Origin: Rugalucina vietnamica
Lineage: Eukaryota; Mollusca; Bivalvia; Lucinida; Lucinidae
NCBI GenBank assembly: GCA_964017185.1
Contig: OZ024871.1
Span: forward strand, 27,566,488 to 27,630,487
Reading direction: 5' to 3'
DNA: 64,000 nucleotides
Shown piece after piece: positions 13,001-23,400 of this stretch (the stretch's first letter is position 1; each line of letters begins with the position of its first letter). The notes below the pieces were generated by a model. That model had not been told where the DNA came from, ran no database searches, and saw only the letters and a list, made by a program, of their open reading frames with translations. A program made the position numbers and the translations under genes.

Positions 13001-16000
13001 TTCTTAGTGTAAATGTCCGGAAAACAATGAAGTTCAAATTGCAAAAAAGAAGTGCCAAAAATAAATCTATGTATTATATTCAAACCACAGGCACAGTTTC
13101 AAAGCATGGTCAGGACATATGTACATTTTCAAAACAATCGGAATAAAACAATAGGAGGAGTTGTGCACATAATGCACACACTGTTCATTCATTTTCATTG
13201 TAAAAATGCCTGAAAAATGACTATGTTCAAATCAAAGTTTAATCTGAGGATTATATCCAAACCACATGCATATCTTCAAAGCATCATTAAGACATCTGTA
13301 AAGTTTCAAAAGATTCGGAAGAAAACAGTAAGAGGAGTTGCGCACACAAGGTACCCACTGTCCATTCATTTTCATTGTCAAAATACCCGAAAAACGACTA
13401 AGTTCAAATTGCAAAAAGTATCAAAAATTAATCTGAGGATTATATCCAAACCACAGGCACATCTTCAAAGCAAGGTAAAGACATCTGTAAAGTTTCAAAA
13501 GAATCGGAATAAAACTGTAGGAGGAGTTGCGCACACAAGGTACCCCTGTCCAATGTGTGAACTGTCGGTCAACCTTAGATGCGTTGTGACTAAAATAGAT
13601 AAGTAGCATTCCGTATTACCAACCGTTAAAATTGCACAAACAAGAGCCCTTGGGAACATGTTGATATAAGGAACACATGCAAACTTGCCCTGCCTGACAC
13701 ACTCGTGCTCTCTAGTCCGTGGGCTTTTCAATGTATAATAGTCTTTTGACGTAAGTAGTATCATTTTTTGCTCTATTCTCTGACGTAAGGAGCATCATTT
13801 TCTGTCCAAAAGTCTTATACGTTAGTTGTATCGAGGTAATTGACTCATATAGGTAAGTTGTATCCTAATCGATCTACCCTGTGTGTGTTCAACACCATAT
13901 TGTGAACAAACCAGCCTGACTTCATTATTGTTTTCTGCTCGTATGTAACAAAGAATGTTTTTGGTCTATATTGAAACGTTAAAAATGTCAATAGGTGACG
14001 AAAGATTGGAGAAATTACAAATGCAATCATTTTTCGTGACGATGGTGGAATTTTCAGCCGAGAAAACTATTGTTTCTGTGGCAAGGAGATGTTGTTTAAA
14101 ATACTGTTGATGGCAAACAAACAGAGGTATGTGCACTTTATTTCTCTGCCAACTCTTGACCCAAAGTCCCCCGCATAAATGCCTGTAAAATTAAAATAAT
14201 CGTCAACTCACCTGACTCCATCTTCCGCGTTTAGTTGTATCAGTCTCTGACGTTAGGTAATTGATTGTATCACGGGTACAGAGGGTGCCATTGAAATTAA
14301 TCCATCAATTCCAGAGAAGACCGTTTGTTAAGTTTTTTGTCAAATATAAGCAGTCTTCTTAGTCATGTGATATGGACCATTTATATAAACTTTGGTTCGC
14401 CTTTGACCAAGGTCTAGAAATGACCTTGACCTTGAGTACTCGCATTACTTCATAAATACTATAAGCTGTCTGTATCTATCAACTTTCAGGTCACAGGCTA
14501 CAAAAGTTCCTGAAACATCCAATGTTTTCACTTTTTTCCATTGAAAAGCCAATGTGACCAAAATTGACCTTGCGGTAAAATAGGTCAAGGTCAACCCAAT
14601 GTCATGATTTATACAAACTATGACAAGCAGGAGTCCCCAATGCTACATACCAAGTTTCATTGAAATCGGTCCACCGGTTCCAGAGAAATAAAGATTTTAA
14701 GGTTTTTGCTATTTATAGCCTTGGCAGCCATCTTGATCATGTGACCTGGACCATTTATACAAACTTTGGTTCCCCCTTCTTAAGGATGCTCCAAATGAAG
14801 TTTTTCTTTGATTGGCCCAGCTGTTTCAGAGGAGAAGATGTTTGAACATAGTGGATGACGAGGGCAACAACAGCGAAGGATGACAGAGCATGGGTATACT
14901 ATAAGCTCACCTTGTGAGCTACAAACCTAAAGTTGAAAAGCTTAACACATGTCTGTGGCTAAGGAAAGACAAGAAATTAATGATTAAAGAAAAATCCACA
15001 TAGTTGTGATAAGGCAAAACTGCATCAAGTAATTCTGGACAGAGATAAATTTGCATTATCATAAAACTTATTAGATACCTGTTTTGGTTTAGATTTGGTA
15101 AGTATAGGACTATCTTTAATTTCTGTTTCTGGTAGCTGTCTTATTTCTGCTGCCTCACGACCTTCACCTTTGTGACCGTCTGATGACCTTGTATCAACCT
15201 GGAAATACATTTATTCTATATTGAAAATTTCAATTAATAAACTTTTGTTTTGTTTTTCTGTTACAGTCCCAGTCAAAACATCTTCTGTCATGTCGGGATG
15301 ATCAACACTGATTTTAACAACACTTTTTTGAACCCTCAAGCTCCCCTTCCACAATCTGAAACTCTCTAAAATGCTGAGCCAACATGCTCCCCTTATAAGA
15401 ACATGAGTTGCTCAGTTTTTATTTCTTATGAGATGGTCTCTATCTTAATCTTTGGCTGTGGTATTATGATTTTATACCTAAACAAAATGATCTTTTAACT
15501 TAACAGTGAAGTCAATGTTTGAGCTGATCAATTTCTTTAAATTAATTGTAACAGCTGATATCTAAATAATTATCAACTGAGCGGTGACACGAGAAAATGG
15601 GTCTTCAGGGTTTCCAACCAGGTCTGCACAAACTGGCCTGTACAGTCACAGAAGAAGACTAGAAACTTGATACTTGAGATATTAGTAGTGGAAGAATTCT
15701 ACTATCCACATACGCGGATCCAGAAAATTTTCTCAGGGGAGGTCCAAATTCCCAGAAGGGGTCTGACGGAAAATTTCAACATGGCAAAAATTAATAATCT
15801 GGCAATTCCAGGGGGTGTCCGGACCCCCTGTCCCCCCCCTCCTCTGGATCCGCCCATGATCCAAGTAGCGAAAACAAAGGCGCTGATCAGTTGTACAGTT
15901 ACTGCACAGCTATCTTCAAATTATTTTTTTTTTTCGCAAATGCTGAAATCTGGTTTTATCTTGATGTGGCTGATATGTTTTATTAAAGATGACTTTGTAC

Positions 16001-19000
16001 TTTCACTTAAACACACAGTAGCTAGATAGTAAATGGAAATTTTTAATATTGTATTTTAATTTGTAGCAACCACAGTATCTTGTTTGGTCTACCCTTTGAA
16101 CATGACATTTAAACTGACCGAGTCTAGGTGTACCAAAATTAAAAAGAAGGCACATCCATTGCCAAATATGTTAAATATATTTTTTTTTTTTTAATTCAGT
16201 TTTACATCCCTTTCAAGATTATTTCAGCTCATATGAGACGGCCAATCAGTAGGTGGGTGAAAACGGGAGGAGAACCCCGAGAAAAACCACCTGGCACACC
16301 CTTAAGCAGAACTTGGCTTGTCTCACATGTGGCCAGAGCGGGGCTCGAACCTGCACCAGACACAGCGGTGAGATGATCAAGTGATTAAGAGACAGCGCTC
16401 TTAACCACTCAGCCATGGGGACCGCTATGTTAAATAATGAGTTTAGTTTGAATTACATAAGCTTGTTTGAATGATGTAAAAGCAGTTTAATATTTAAATC
16501 TTTTCACTTCAAAAGAAGGAGGCCTAAAACAACATCTTGACATCATCATGTATAGAATGTTGATCATGTAATGTTGATGTCATCAATATTGTCTTTACAA
16601 TATACATGTAGTATCTTGGTCGTCATCTGTACGTAACTCAGTATTTTATATATGTAACCCTCACTATGGTAGACAATAGGAGACGCAACACGAGAAAACC
16701 GGACTTCAGGATTTCCAACCAGGTCCAACACAAACCGACCTGTACAGTCTAAGAAATAAGCTAGAAGCTTGAAATTTTGGATTTAAATAGAAGAAGGATT
16801 ATACTATCCGAGTAGCAAAAACAAAGGCGCTGGTCAGCTGTGCAGTTACTGCACAGCTGACCTACCTTTGTTTTCGCAAAGGCAATAATCCCGTTTTATC
16901 ATAGTAGCTCATGCTGGGTGGTGTAAAAATATGTTTGCTATATTTTTAAAATCAGTCAAGAGTCAAACTGACCTGCACACATCCAGAAATATACTAGAAG
17001 CCTTAAGATTATTTTCATATCAAAGCAAATTCAGACCAGACTGCAAGTGAGCAGGCTGGTATGCACTCTTAACACATAATTAAGTGATATCCAATAGACA
17101 TGATTTTTCTATTTTTTTTTTTTTTTATAAAGTATCAGTCTTCAATTGAAAAAAAAAAATATTTAAAATTTTGCTGTATTGCATGTCAGATGAATATTAC
17201 AAGTTAATTTAATTTTCGTCACCATGAGGCAGATGAGATTTAATGCAGTACGATTTTCTCTTTGAAAAAGACTCACATATCTTTGTACTCTATTGATATG
17301 AGATATTACGTCACATTCACATTTTTAAATATTTCACATTACGTGAGATCTGTATTGAATTTTGTTGTTTTCTATTTTATGTCCATTTATACTACATTGT
17401 ATATTATGTGTCCTCGCATTGCATGAAACATTCAGATACAATCTTGCATTTGAAGTCAATTACATGTATTAACATGTACTTAAGTAATCAAACCTTTATG
17501 TTGTTAGATCATGAATAGTTTCTGTATTTACTGTGTTCAACCATAATGCACCAGTAATTTGTAACCACTGTCTCTCACCTACGAGAAGGATGGGGATAGT
17601 CGGGCTAAAGTATGGGGCAATTACTTTTTGACTGTCCAGGCAGTGCAGGGGAAATGACGAGGTTCTGACATAAGGATCCTTATCTAAGGGAGAATTTCTA
17701 TTGTGAAAGGCAAAGCAAAGTTTTGACCTCCAGTTTGTTCTCTAGGAGTGGGGCTTATGGCAGGGTACTGAAAGATAAAAAGTTGTAATGCCTGCCCTTT
17801 GTTGTTGGTGTGGGGGGAGTGGTTACAAATGACTGGTGCATAATACCAAATGATGAAACATTTTTTTTTTCAATTGTGCAAAGTTTTTTCTTCAAACTGT
17901 GCACTTAATCATGGCTTAATCATTTTTAAAACATCAGTTCCACCTTACCCCTCCTAGTTGTTCCCCCTTGCCTTTCCAGGCAGGTCCCAGGAACCGGCGG
18001 AATTCCTCCTCTCTTTTGGCTTTCTTCACTTCCTCACGGGGAACCAGAATTCTCTCCTTGTAACTCTCTCGCTATAAAAAATATATAAAAGATTTTATTT
18101 TGTGGTTTATTGTTCTAGTCAACAATATTTTAGTCATGTCAGGATGCAGCCATTGCATCTTGGGTACTTAATAGAGTAAATGTGACTTGCTAAAGGACAC
18201 AACCCAATGCAAGTGGAGTTCAATCCCCCAACCTCTTGAGTCACAGTCTGATGCACTAAGCACTAGACCAGCAGGCTCCAATATAATAATATAAGCATAC
18301 ATCATGAGTTAAAAGAATAAGAAGAGAAAATGGTCATGTCAAGGCTATCTTTTCAGCATCAGCTAGGTAACTCATCTTTTAAGGTAAAGAGTCTGTAACT
18401 AAAACGATCTTCATGACTTAATTGTAGGGAAGGAAATGTGCTAGACCCAGGTGTTTATATATGATCCTCTTGCATTCATCATCATCATCATTGGATGAAG
18501 TGCTGTTAGACGACAGAAAGAAGCTAGGAATGGATACTGCTGATGCTCAGAATCGCTCAGAGTGGAGAGGTTGTCAAAGGTGACTTGTCAAACAAGTCCA
18601 ACCCTCAGTAGAGAACAACATACTATAAAACGGATAGATGATTGCATTCAAAGAGAACTGCTCCTAACCTTAATTATGAATTTGGCTTAACTACAAACAG
18701 TTAAAATAATCAATCTCACCTGTTTATCAAAATCTTGTTGAAGTCCTTCTCTAGAAGACTTTGCTTTGGCTTCATATCGTTCCTCAAGTTCTACAAAAGA
18801 AATTCTAAAAAACATGTAGCGTAAATGTTATAAAACAGACTCACTAGACTAGGCAGGAGCAAGGATTGGGCAGTATATTGGGACCTAATAAAATTGATTA
18901 AAGCCCACCAGCATTTTCTTCAATGATAGTTCCAAGGTTGCCCTGCTTCAATTCATGTTGTTGTCTAAAATAGCCATCTAACAGCAAGAAAACAAATAAA

Positions 19001-19239
19001 ATCACACTGACATCTAGGTTTCTGACCAAGTAAGACATACTGCCTTACATCTAGTATTCAGTAACTAGGCACTTATATTATTAAAAGACAGTGAAAAGCC
19101 TATCTGGTCAGCGCATGTGTACAAAAAGCAGCTTCTTAACACAACCATAGTATCTAGGCACTTATATTATTAAAAGACAGTGAAAAGCCTATCTGGTCAG
19201 CACATGTGTACAAAAAGCAGCTTCTTAACACAACCATAG

Positions 19240-19313
<74 letters not shown>

Positions 19314-20080
19314 CAAATACTGTCTACGCACTCACAAGCATTTTTGACAGGTTATGAAAAATAAAAAGATATAAGAAATTGTCATACCTCCATCAAGCTG
19401 TGTTTGTTCTTTGTCCCCCTTAGAGTAAAATGCTTTCGCAATCTTTGAGATCAGAAACTGCAATGTGAACACAGAAACTGTCACCAGAAATGCTGTTTTC
19501 AGGCCTGTATGTAGGAATGTACCAAAATCTGAAAAAGACAAAAATAAAATGTAACAAGTTTTTATATACGAGTCTACTGCAACACACATATGCTATTGTT
19601 AACTGGTTTACACATATCACTTTGACTGGTTTCTTCACAGTCACTTCAAGCTAAATATATGATCCAAAACAAACAGCAGTGCCTCGGATCAAGATATCTA
19701 ATTATCATTCGGCATTTGCCGCAACCCATCGGTGTCCAACCACAGACAAAACGCTCTGATGGTTCATAAAATAAAGCATTTTGGTGCTCATGCAAAACGG
19801 TTTTACAAAAACTGAAAAAGAATGCAGGCACATGTTTTAGTTCAGATTCCACTGTCAACCTGGTGTGAAAATAAGTCTTTTGTAGAAAGATAATACTTGT
19901 ATGGCTGTATTCTATGCATTGCATCATTTTTTGACCAATGGCATTCTGTAAGAAAATATGTAATCAAAAGCAGATTATTCATTTACCTATTTGAAACCAG
20001 TAGACACAACTGACACTTGCCACAAGGGCAAAAAATATGCCAAATTCAGTGTAAATTGTCAACGACATAATCTTTGACAT
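4064..20080 (-). CDS. UBXN8: UBX domain-containing protein 8 (ER membrane adaptor for VCP/p97)
   Basis: Seven coding exons on the minus strand, all with GT-AG boundaries and consistent phase: 20080-19987, 19528-19388, 18790-18720, 18071-17949, 15198-15079, 5169-5053, 4225-4064. They encode 275 residues, close to the ~270 of human UBXN8. Exons 1-2 give two hydrophobic segments (around TEFGIFFALVASVSCVYWF and LKTAFLVTVSVFTLQFLI), which fits the ER membrane hairpin. Exons 3-4 are a charged coiled-coil-like stretch ending EEEFRRFLGPAWKGKGEQLG, resembling the family's LEERFYQMTGEAWK. Exon 5 is a polar linker. Exons 6-7 form the UBX domain: LPDEPGEDDPDSITVVLRTP, HRRRF, then LGYTLSTSYPRQNLSEL, where YPR replaces the FPR turn that contacts p97. 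By homology it tethers p97 to the ER for protein degradation. It starts 382 bp from MAT2A, divergently. The long intron 5 (5170-15078) is almost all repeats. Confidence 0.9.
4273..4348. repeat. Short inverted repeat (hairpin) in UBXN8 intron 6
   Basis: CATTTGCTAGGTCCC and GGGACCTAGCGAATG face each other across ~35 bp. This resembles the end of a small fold-back element like the one at 62396-62535. Confidence 0.5.
4794..5039 (+). mobile_element. Hairpin MITE, copy 6, next to UBXN8 exon 6
   Basis: A forward full-length copy. It has CAACAAT-type right terminal sequence but a CTGTGCAG-type hairpin, so it looks like a mosaic of the two subfamilies. It ends 13 bp from the donor end of UBXN8 exon 6. 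Confidence 0.9.
5183..5400 (-). mobile_element. Hairpin MITE, copy 7, next to UBXN8 exon 6
   Basis: A reversed full-length copy starting 13 bp beyond the acceptor end of UBXN8 exon 6. Together with copy 6 it places that exon between inverted, mutually complementary copies. Confidence 0.9.
5578..5813 (+). mobile_element. Hairpin MITE, copy 8
   Basis: A forward full-length copy with an AGCTTCACAG-type hairpin and CAACAAT-type ends, in UBXN8 intron 5. A short CA repeat follows at 5857-5873. Confidence 0.9.
5984..6211 (-). mobile_element. Hairpin MITE, copy 9
   Basis: A reversed full-length copy (AAAACCAACAATGTGG at the left, CAGATTGTTGGTTTTTCC at the right) with AGCTTCGTGG and CCGCAAAGCT stem arms. 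Confidence 0.9.
6311..6343 (+). mobile_element. MITE terminal fragment
   Basis: Only the right terminus survives (GAAGACCGGTTTTCTC and AACAGCTCA). Confidence 0.6.
6775..6990 (-). mobile_element. tRNA-derived SINE, antisense
   Basis: On the minus strand this reads a B-box-like GGGGGTTCAATCCCC followed by a core in which TGAGCAGGACAC can be seen. The same core appears at 18100-18290, 28534-28720, 30856-31120, 35925-36100 and 59445-59596, so the element is a dispersed SINE with a conserved central domain. Confidence 0.55.
7240..7473 (+). mobile_element. Hairpin MITE, copy 10
   Basis: A forward full-length copy of the CCGG-ended subfamily: left GAGAAAACCGGATTTTTGC, hairpin CAACTGTGCAGTAACTGCAC, right CCCGAAGACCAGTTTTCT. 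Confidence 0.9.
7746..7974 (+). mobile_element. Hairpin MITE, copy 11
   Basis: A forward copy opening TGAGCCACATCATGAG, with the stem CAGCTGTGTAG and CTGCACAGATG. Confidence 0.88.
8115..8333 (+). mobile_element. Hairpin MITE, copy 12 (stem mostly deleted)
   Basis: A forward copy with good ends (left CAGAAAACCAGACT, right GCAGACCGGTTTTCTCG) whose central hairpin is reduced to GATGCTGATCATGCTGATCC. Confidence 0.85.
8334..9240. other. Unassigned UBXN8 intron DNA
   Basis: AT-rich sequence inside UBXN8 intron 5. I see no splice-consistent coding sequence, hairpin or recognisable repeat here. Confidence 0.5.
9241..9839 (-). repeat. Divergent copy of the AAGGTCAAC repeat family
   Basis: It contains TCAGGTCATAGGCAACAAAA, CATTGAAAAGCC, and TCAAGGTCAACCCAAGGTCA, all of which recur at 14293-14935 and, in the other orientation, in the tandem array at 32103-34086. 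The 4.4-kb element at 9845-14287 lies between this piece and 14293-14935. Confidence 0.6.
10767..11014. repeat. Fold-back repeat inside the 4.4-kb element
   Basis: TACTTGGTCGGACC and TTCCGGGTTTTAGCA at the left have their complements at the right (TGCTAAAACCCGGAA, GGTCCGACCAAGTA). A second nested inverted pair lies within (TTAGTCTTGATCA and TGATCAAGTCTAA). Confidence 0.7.
11922..12152. mobile_element. Palindromic MITE with 9-bp target duplication
   Basis: The left arm opens AGATGTGTGAAGCTGGCTGT and its complement closes at 12152; the arms run ~90 bp with few mismatches around a ~45-bp centre. CTCTTTGTA is present immediately outside both ends (11913-11921 and 12153-12161). A 9-bp duplication with long inverted repeats is typical of Mutator-like elements; assignment to that superfamily is inference. 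Confidence 0.85.
12788..12958. mobile_element. Fold-back MITE
   Basis: AAATAGATCAGCTC and GTGAATTGTTGAGTAATAAT at the left are mirrored by ATTATTACTCAACAATTCAC and GAGCTGATCTATTT at the right. The centre is a short CTCGCGCTACGCGCTCG palindrome. Confidence 0.75.
13010..13550. repeat. ~190-bp tandem repeats
   Basis: Three units share TCTGAGGATTATATCCAAAC, ACATCTGTAAAGTTTCAAAA and GGAGTTGCGCACACAAGGTA, with the first more diverged. The open frame across the last two units (13217-13606) is repeat-derived and probably not a gene. Confidence 0.75.
14293..14935 (-). repeat. AAGGTCAAC repeat family, antisense copy
   Basis: On the minus strand it opens with AAGGTGAGCTTATAGTATAC and continues with TTTATATAAATGG-type and AAGGTCAAC blocks, as in the array at 32103-34086. 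Confidence 0.7.
15578..15974 (-). mobile_element. Hairpin MITE, copy 13, carrying a 150-bp insertion
   Basis: A reversed copy. The unique half precedes the insertion and the hairpin (CAGTTGTACAGTTACTGCAC) follows it at 15864. The interruption is the element at 15709-15858. Confidence 0.85.
15709..15858. mobile_element. 150-bp insertion with GCGGATCCAG ends
   Basis: The ends CATACGCGGATCCAG and CTGGATCCGCCCATG are inverted repeats, flanked on both sides by ATCCA (15704-15708 and 15859-15863). It lies inside the MITE and is therefore younger than it. Confidence 0.75.
16178..16425 (-). mobile_element. tRNA-derived SINE (Ser/Leu-like head)
   Basis: On the minus strand the head reads GGTCCCCATGGCTGAGTGGT then TAAGAGCGCT and a B box GCAGGTTCGAGCCCC, followed by a body and an oligo-A tail. 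TATGTTAAATA flanks it at 16167-16177 and 16426-16436. A second copy of the family lies at 29280-29511. Confidence 0.85.
16680..16911 (-). mobile_element. Hairpin MITE, copy 14
   Basis: A reversed full-length copy of the CCGG-ended subfamily with a clean stem (CAGCTGTGCAG and CTGCACAGCTG). Confidence 0.9.
17545..17843. mobile_element. MITE of the TGCACCAGT family, intact copy
   Basis: AATGCACCAGTAATTTGTAA at the left is the complement of TTACAAATGACTGGTGCATA at the right. This ~300-bp unit is the best-preserved member of the family in the window and lies in UBXN8 intron 4, just past the exon 4 donor. Confidence 0.75.
18100..18290 (-). mobile_element. tRNA-derived SINE, antisense, in UBXN8 intron 3
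   Basis: On the minus strand it contains a box-B-like GGGGGATTGAACTCC and GGGTTGTGTCC core, as in the copy at 6775-6990. Confidence 0.5.
19067..19311. repeat. 89-bp tandem duplication followed by an ATCT microsatellite
   Basis: 19067-19155 and 19156-19244 differ at about one base. The second copy ends in TATCT and runs directly into ~17 ATCT units ending near 19311, in UBXN8 intron 2. Confidence 0.9.
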
Positions 20081-20462
20081 ATCTTGTGCCCTATTATTGA
20101 GTCATCTCCCCTTACAACTCCCGCGCAGCTGTCACTGGACGACTCCATTATAAGTTAGATACTTCAGATAGATATAAACCATTTCGATTGTCACAAAATC
20201 GTAAAATCTGTCATATTTAAATGTCTATTTGATCTTTGTAAATAATTTTTTGAGATTTTAACAATATATTAATGTATTTAATTCAAATGTATTAACTAAA
20301 CTCGCTCCTGTTTTGAGATACAACCCCCACATTTTAATGAGAACTATTTGACGAATGAAACGAGCCAAAATAATCACGTGCATCCGAAGAGTATAAATAG
20401 GAAAAATCCACATTATTCTGCCTCTTTTCCACACAACTTGTGCAGGGAACGGACCTCGCAAA
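20081..20462. promoter_or_regulatory. Divergent UBXN8/MAT2A promoter region
   Basis: Only 382 bp separate the two start codons. Toward MAT2A there is a palindromic E-box CACGTG at 20375-20380 and a TATA box TATAAATA at 20392-20399, about 65 bp before the MAT2A ATG. No TATA is evident toward UBXN8. Roles are inferred from position. Confidence 0.6.
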
Positions 20463-23400
20463 ATGTCGGAAAAGCTCGTAAATGGACAAGTGAATGGCAA
20501 TCATTATCAAGAAATTCATCATCATTATGCAGAAGAATGCAGTCAAGATGACATTGGGACATTCTTGTTCACATCGGAATCAGTAGGAGAAGGTCATCCA
20601 GGTATAAAATCGCGGTGTTTGTGAATTTACTTTCTCACCGTCAAGTCACGTGGCTTTGTTTACATTTTATGTTCTAATAAAAGACACGGATTTCAGGTAG
20701 ATCTAGATGGCTTGAAAACAAAGTGCTAATGTCACAGATTGAATTGGCATTGCCCCTAAAAAATCTTATTTTCACATTATTTGTAAGGAAAGGGCTGGTG
20801 CTTTGTGTGATCACTAGGAGCGGCTAGCTGTAGAACACGAAGCCAGGTCGCTAATTTTGAAAGGGTGTGTAAAGATCAACATTGGAATTAATGCTGGGCA
20901 CGATACCTTGATTTGTAGCAATAAATGAGGCGCGTCATGAGAAAACCAACAATGTTGTTTTCGAACTGGTCTGACCTAAACTGAGCTGCACAAGTACAGA
21001 AGATGGCTAGAGGCTGGAAATTTTGGATTTAGAAAATACGGGAATTGTACTATCTAGCGTAATGCGACCAGTGATCGATCAGGGACCAGTGATCGATCCA
21101 ACTAGTGATTATCGGCTGTTAATCCTCAAAGGATACCTGAAGTAAATCTTATGCTAGTCTCAACTTAAAGCGCATTATATTACCTTACAAACGCTGATTT
21201 AGATTTATTTTGGAAAGCTTTTCTATCTTGGATTTTCTTGCTCTTTACAAAGAGGGGGTCTTAGTTGTACTGCTTAAAAGCGGTGATTGTTCAATGAATT
21301 CTTCAAGATGAATCAACTTGCATTCGTTCGACTGGCTAATTTTTTCAACTTTACTGCATACTAAACAAATCTGATCCGCATTCGAAATTGTATAGGATAA
21401 CACTGCAATTAATGGACAATTTCTGTGATTTTCGAGCTATTTTTTCAACAGTTTTCCATTGTCTCTATGGGCGTTTGTTTTTTGACAACCTCATTTCGCT
21501 GCTTTATTTCTTTTAACTCACTGAAAATTTCCAAACAGTGTTTCGTGGCTAGAGGTAAACAATACAGTGATTTTTCTACCTTTTCAAAACAGGGACCCCG
21601 GGAAAAATAATTTTGGGAAAAATAATATGTATATCAGTCAAATTGGGAAAATGGATACAAAACAGAACAGGGGATAATATGCATTTTTGGTGTTAATTTG
21701 AGGATATTTCTCAAAAAAAAATATTTTGAGGGTATGATCTACATATCCACAACAAATCTACAAAGATTTATTTATTATTTTGGGATTTTTTACCTGAAAA
21801 TTGGGAAATTGTACACATTTTTTCAATTGGGAAAGGGGCCCGTAATGGGCCCCAAAATCAGCCCAGGAAAATCCTTGCAATAATCATTCTTTCTAAAAAT
21901 GTACATATCTTCAAAGTTAGCCACGGTTTCGGAGAGAAAAAGAAGATGATCGATCACTGGTCCACCTGACCCTGATTCACGCTGTATGATGGTGGGTGTG
22001 TTAAAATGACGTCACTGAGAATGTGACGTGATGACGTCATAAATTGACATATTGGAAAACATGGCGAAGGTTCAAGCTTGCATATGGTATGTACACATGC
22101 ATTCTCCACTGCGTGTCTGATCCGCAAATTTATCAAACATGGCTATTTTTGATCGATCACTGGTCCCTTTACGCTATGTAGCGAAAACAAAGGTGCTGAT
22201 AAGCTTCGCGGTTACCTCGAAGGCTCGAACTGATCTGCGTCTTTTTTTTATTTTTGGGTATCCGCGGGATCAGTAGCGAGTCGGTTAAACTCTCAGTATC
22301 CTGTTCTACTACATACTTGGTGCAGATCAAAAGACAATTGTTCATGTGACAGACTGACAGACTTGGTGATATGCACAACAAAAATACTGAGAAGCAAACT
22401 TGGAACTTCAACAGAACTGTCAACGTGGATGTCTGGATACAGTCAAGCATTCTTCAGATTTTAAAGATTGCTTAGTTGTGGCCTAGTGCTAGATTACACG
22501 AGTCTGAACTCTACAGCGAGAGGCTTTTGGTTTGATATGTACCTTATAAAACCTACACATGGATTTTCTGATTTTTATCCTGAAAAAATAGGGTCTAAAA
22601 AATCATTTTTCTGCTGCTGGTAGATTTCAGTTTTGTGCTGGACAAAAGTTTACTAAGCATGAGCATGATGAGAGTGCCTTAAATCTTGTTAATTTTTCTG
22701 TATATTATTTTGTCTTGACAGATAGAACTTTTCTGCTGGACATAATGGAAAGGTTTTGTCTGGCAGACCAGCATTTTTTCGCAAAGACTGCAAAATAATG
22801 CACTAATTATTTGTAACCACAGTCCATCTGGCCTAGTAGTGGGTGAGGGATACCCATGGAAATAAGCGGACATTTTACCTTCACATTCATGATTGTCTCT
22901 GCCTGGCATGGGACATACCCATGGTTTGCACTCTGCCTGGCATGGGACATACATGTACCCATGGTTTGCAGGGTTCGAAAAACCCGGGTATTAAACCTTA
23001 AAACCCAACCCAGTGGGTTTCAGCGGGTAAACCCGTATACCCACTGGGTAGTGGGTAGTGCTTAGTATTAAAAATTTTATGATCTTTATATCTCAGTTTT
23101 GAGCAAGGTATTAAGGTATTTTAGAAATATTATGTGTACAAGTAACAAGACATTTAAATTTTTCTCCTTTGAATAACCTACTTAGTTTTGTATGAAGCAA
23201 ATCCAAAAGAACAATCAGCTATCTAACCAAGCTGGCAAGATTGCATTAGGGGTGTTTGATGATTTAGTGTTTCCCCCAGTCCCCAAAAAGGGCATGGTAA
23301 GGTTGCTAAAAAAGGGCACTTTTTAACGCGCGGCAACATGTCAAAAGGGCACTTTTAGCACGCGACGACAAGCAAAGGGGCACTTTTTTAAGTGGCCCAT

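Larger units (their letters stand above)
9845..14287. mobile_element. 4.4-kb element with ~740-bp terminal inverted repeats
   Basis: The left end CACCCTCTGTACCCGTGATA at 9845 is matched by its complement ending at 14287, and similarity continues inward to about 10586 and 13551. A 5-bp direct repeat CCATT flanks it exactly (9840-9844 and 14288-14292), which identifies it as a transposed unit. I see no transposase gene. The interior holds a fold-back at 10767-11014, a 231-bp palindromic insertion at 11922-12152, a poly-A-rich stretch around 12385-12440, a second fold-back at 12788-12958 and ~190-bp tandem repeats at 13010-13550. Its superfamily is unclear. Confidence 0.8.

Noticed and set aside
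13217..13606. A 129-codon open frame
   Set aside because: It spans two units of a ~190-bp tandem repeat, so the repeated peptide reflects the DNA repeat and not a protein.
15667..16029. A 120-codon open frame
   Set aside because: It runs across MITE copy 13 and its 150-bp insertion; no homology or splice structure supports it.
16178..16425. A functional tRNA gene at the SINE head
   Set aside because: The cloverleaf is not complete and the tRNA-like part is followed by the SINE body, an A-rich tail and target duplications.
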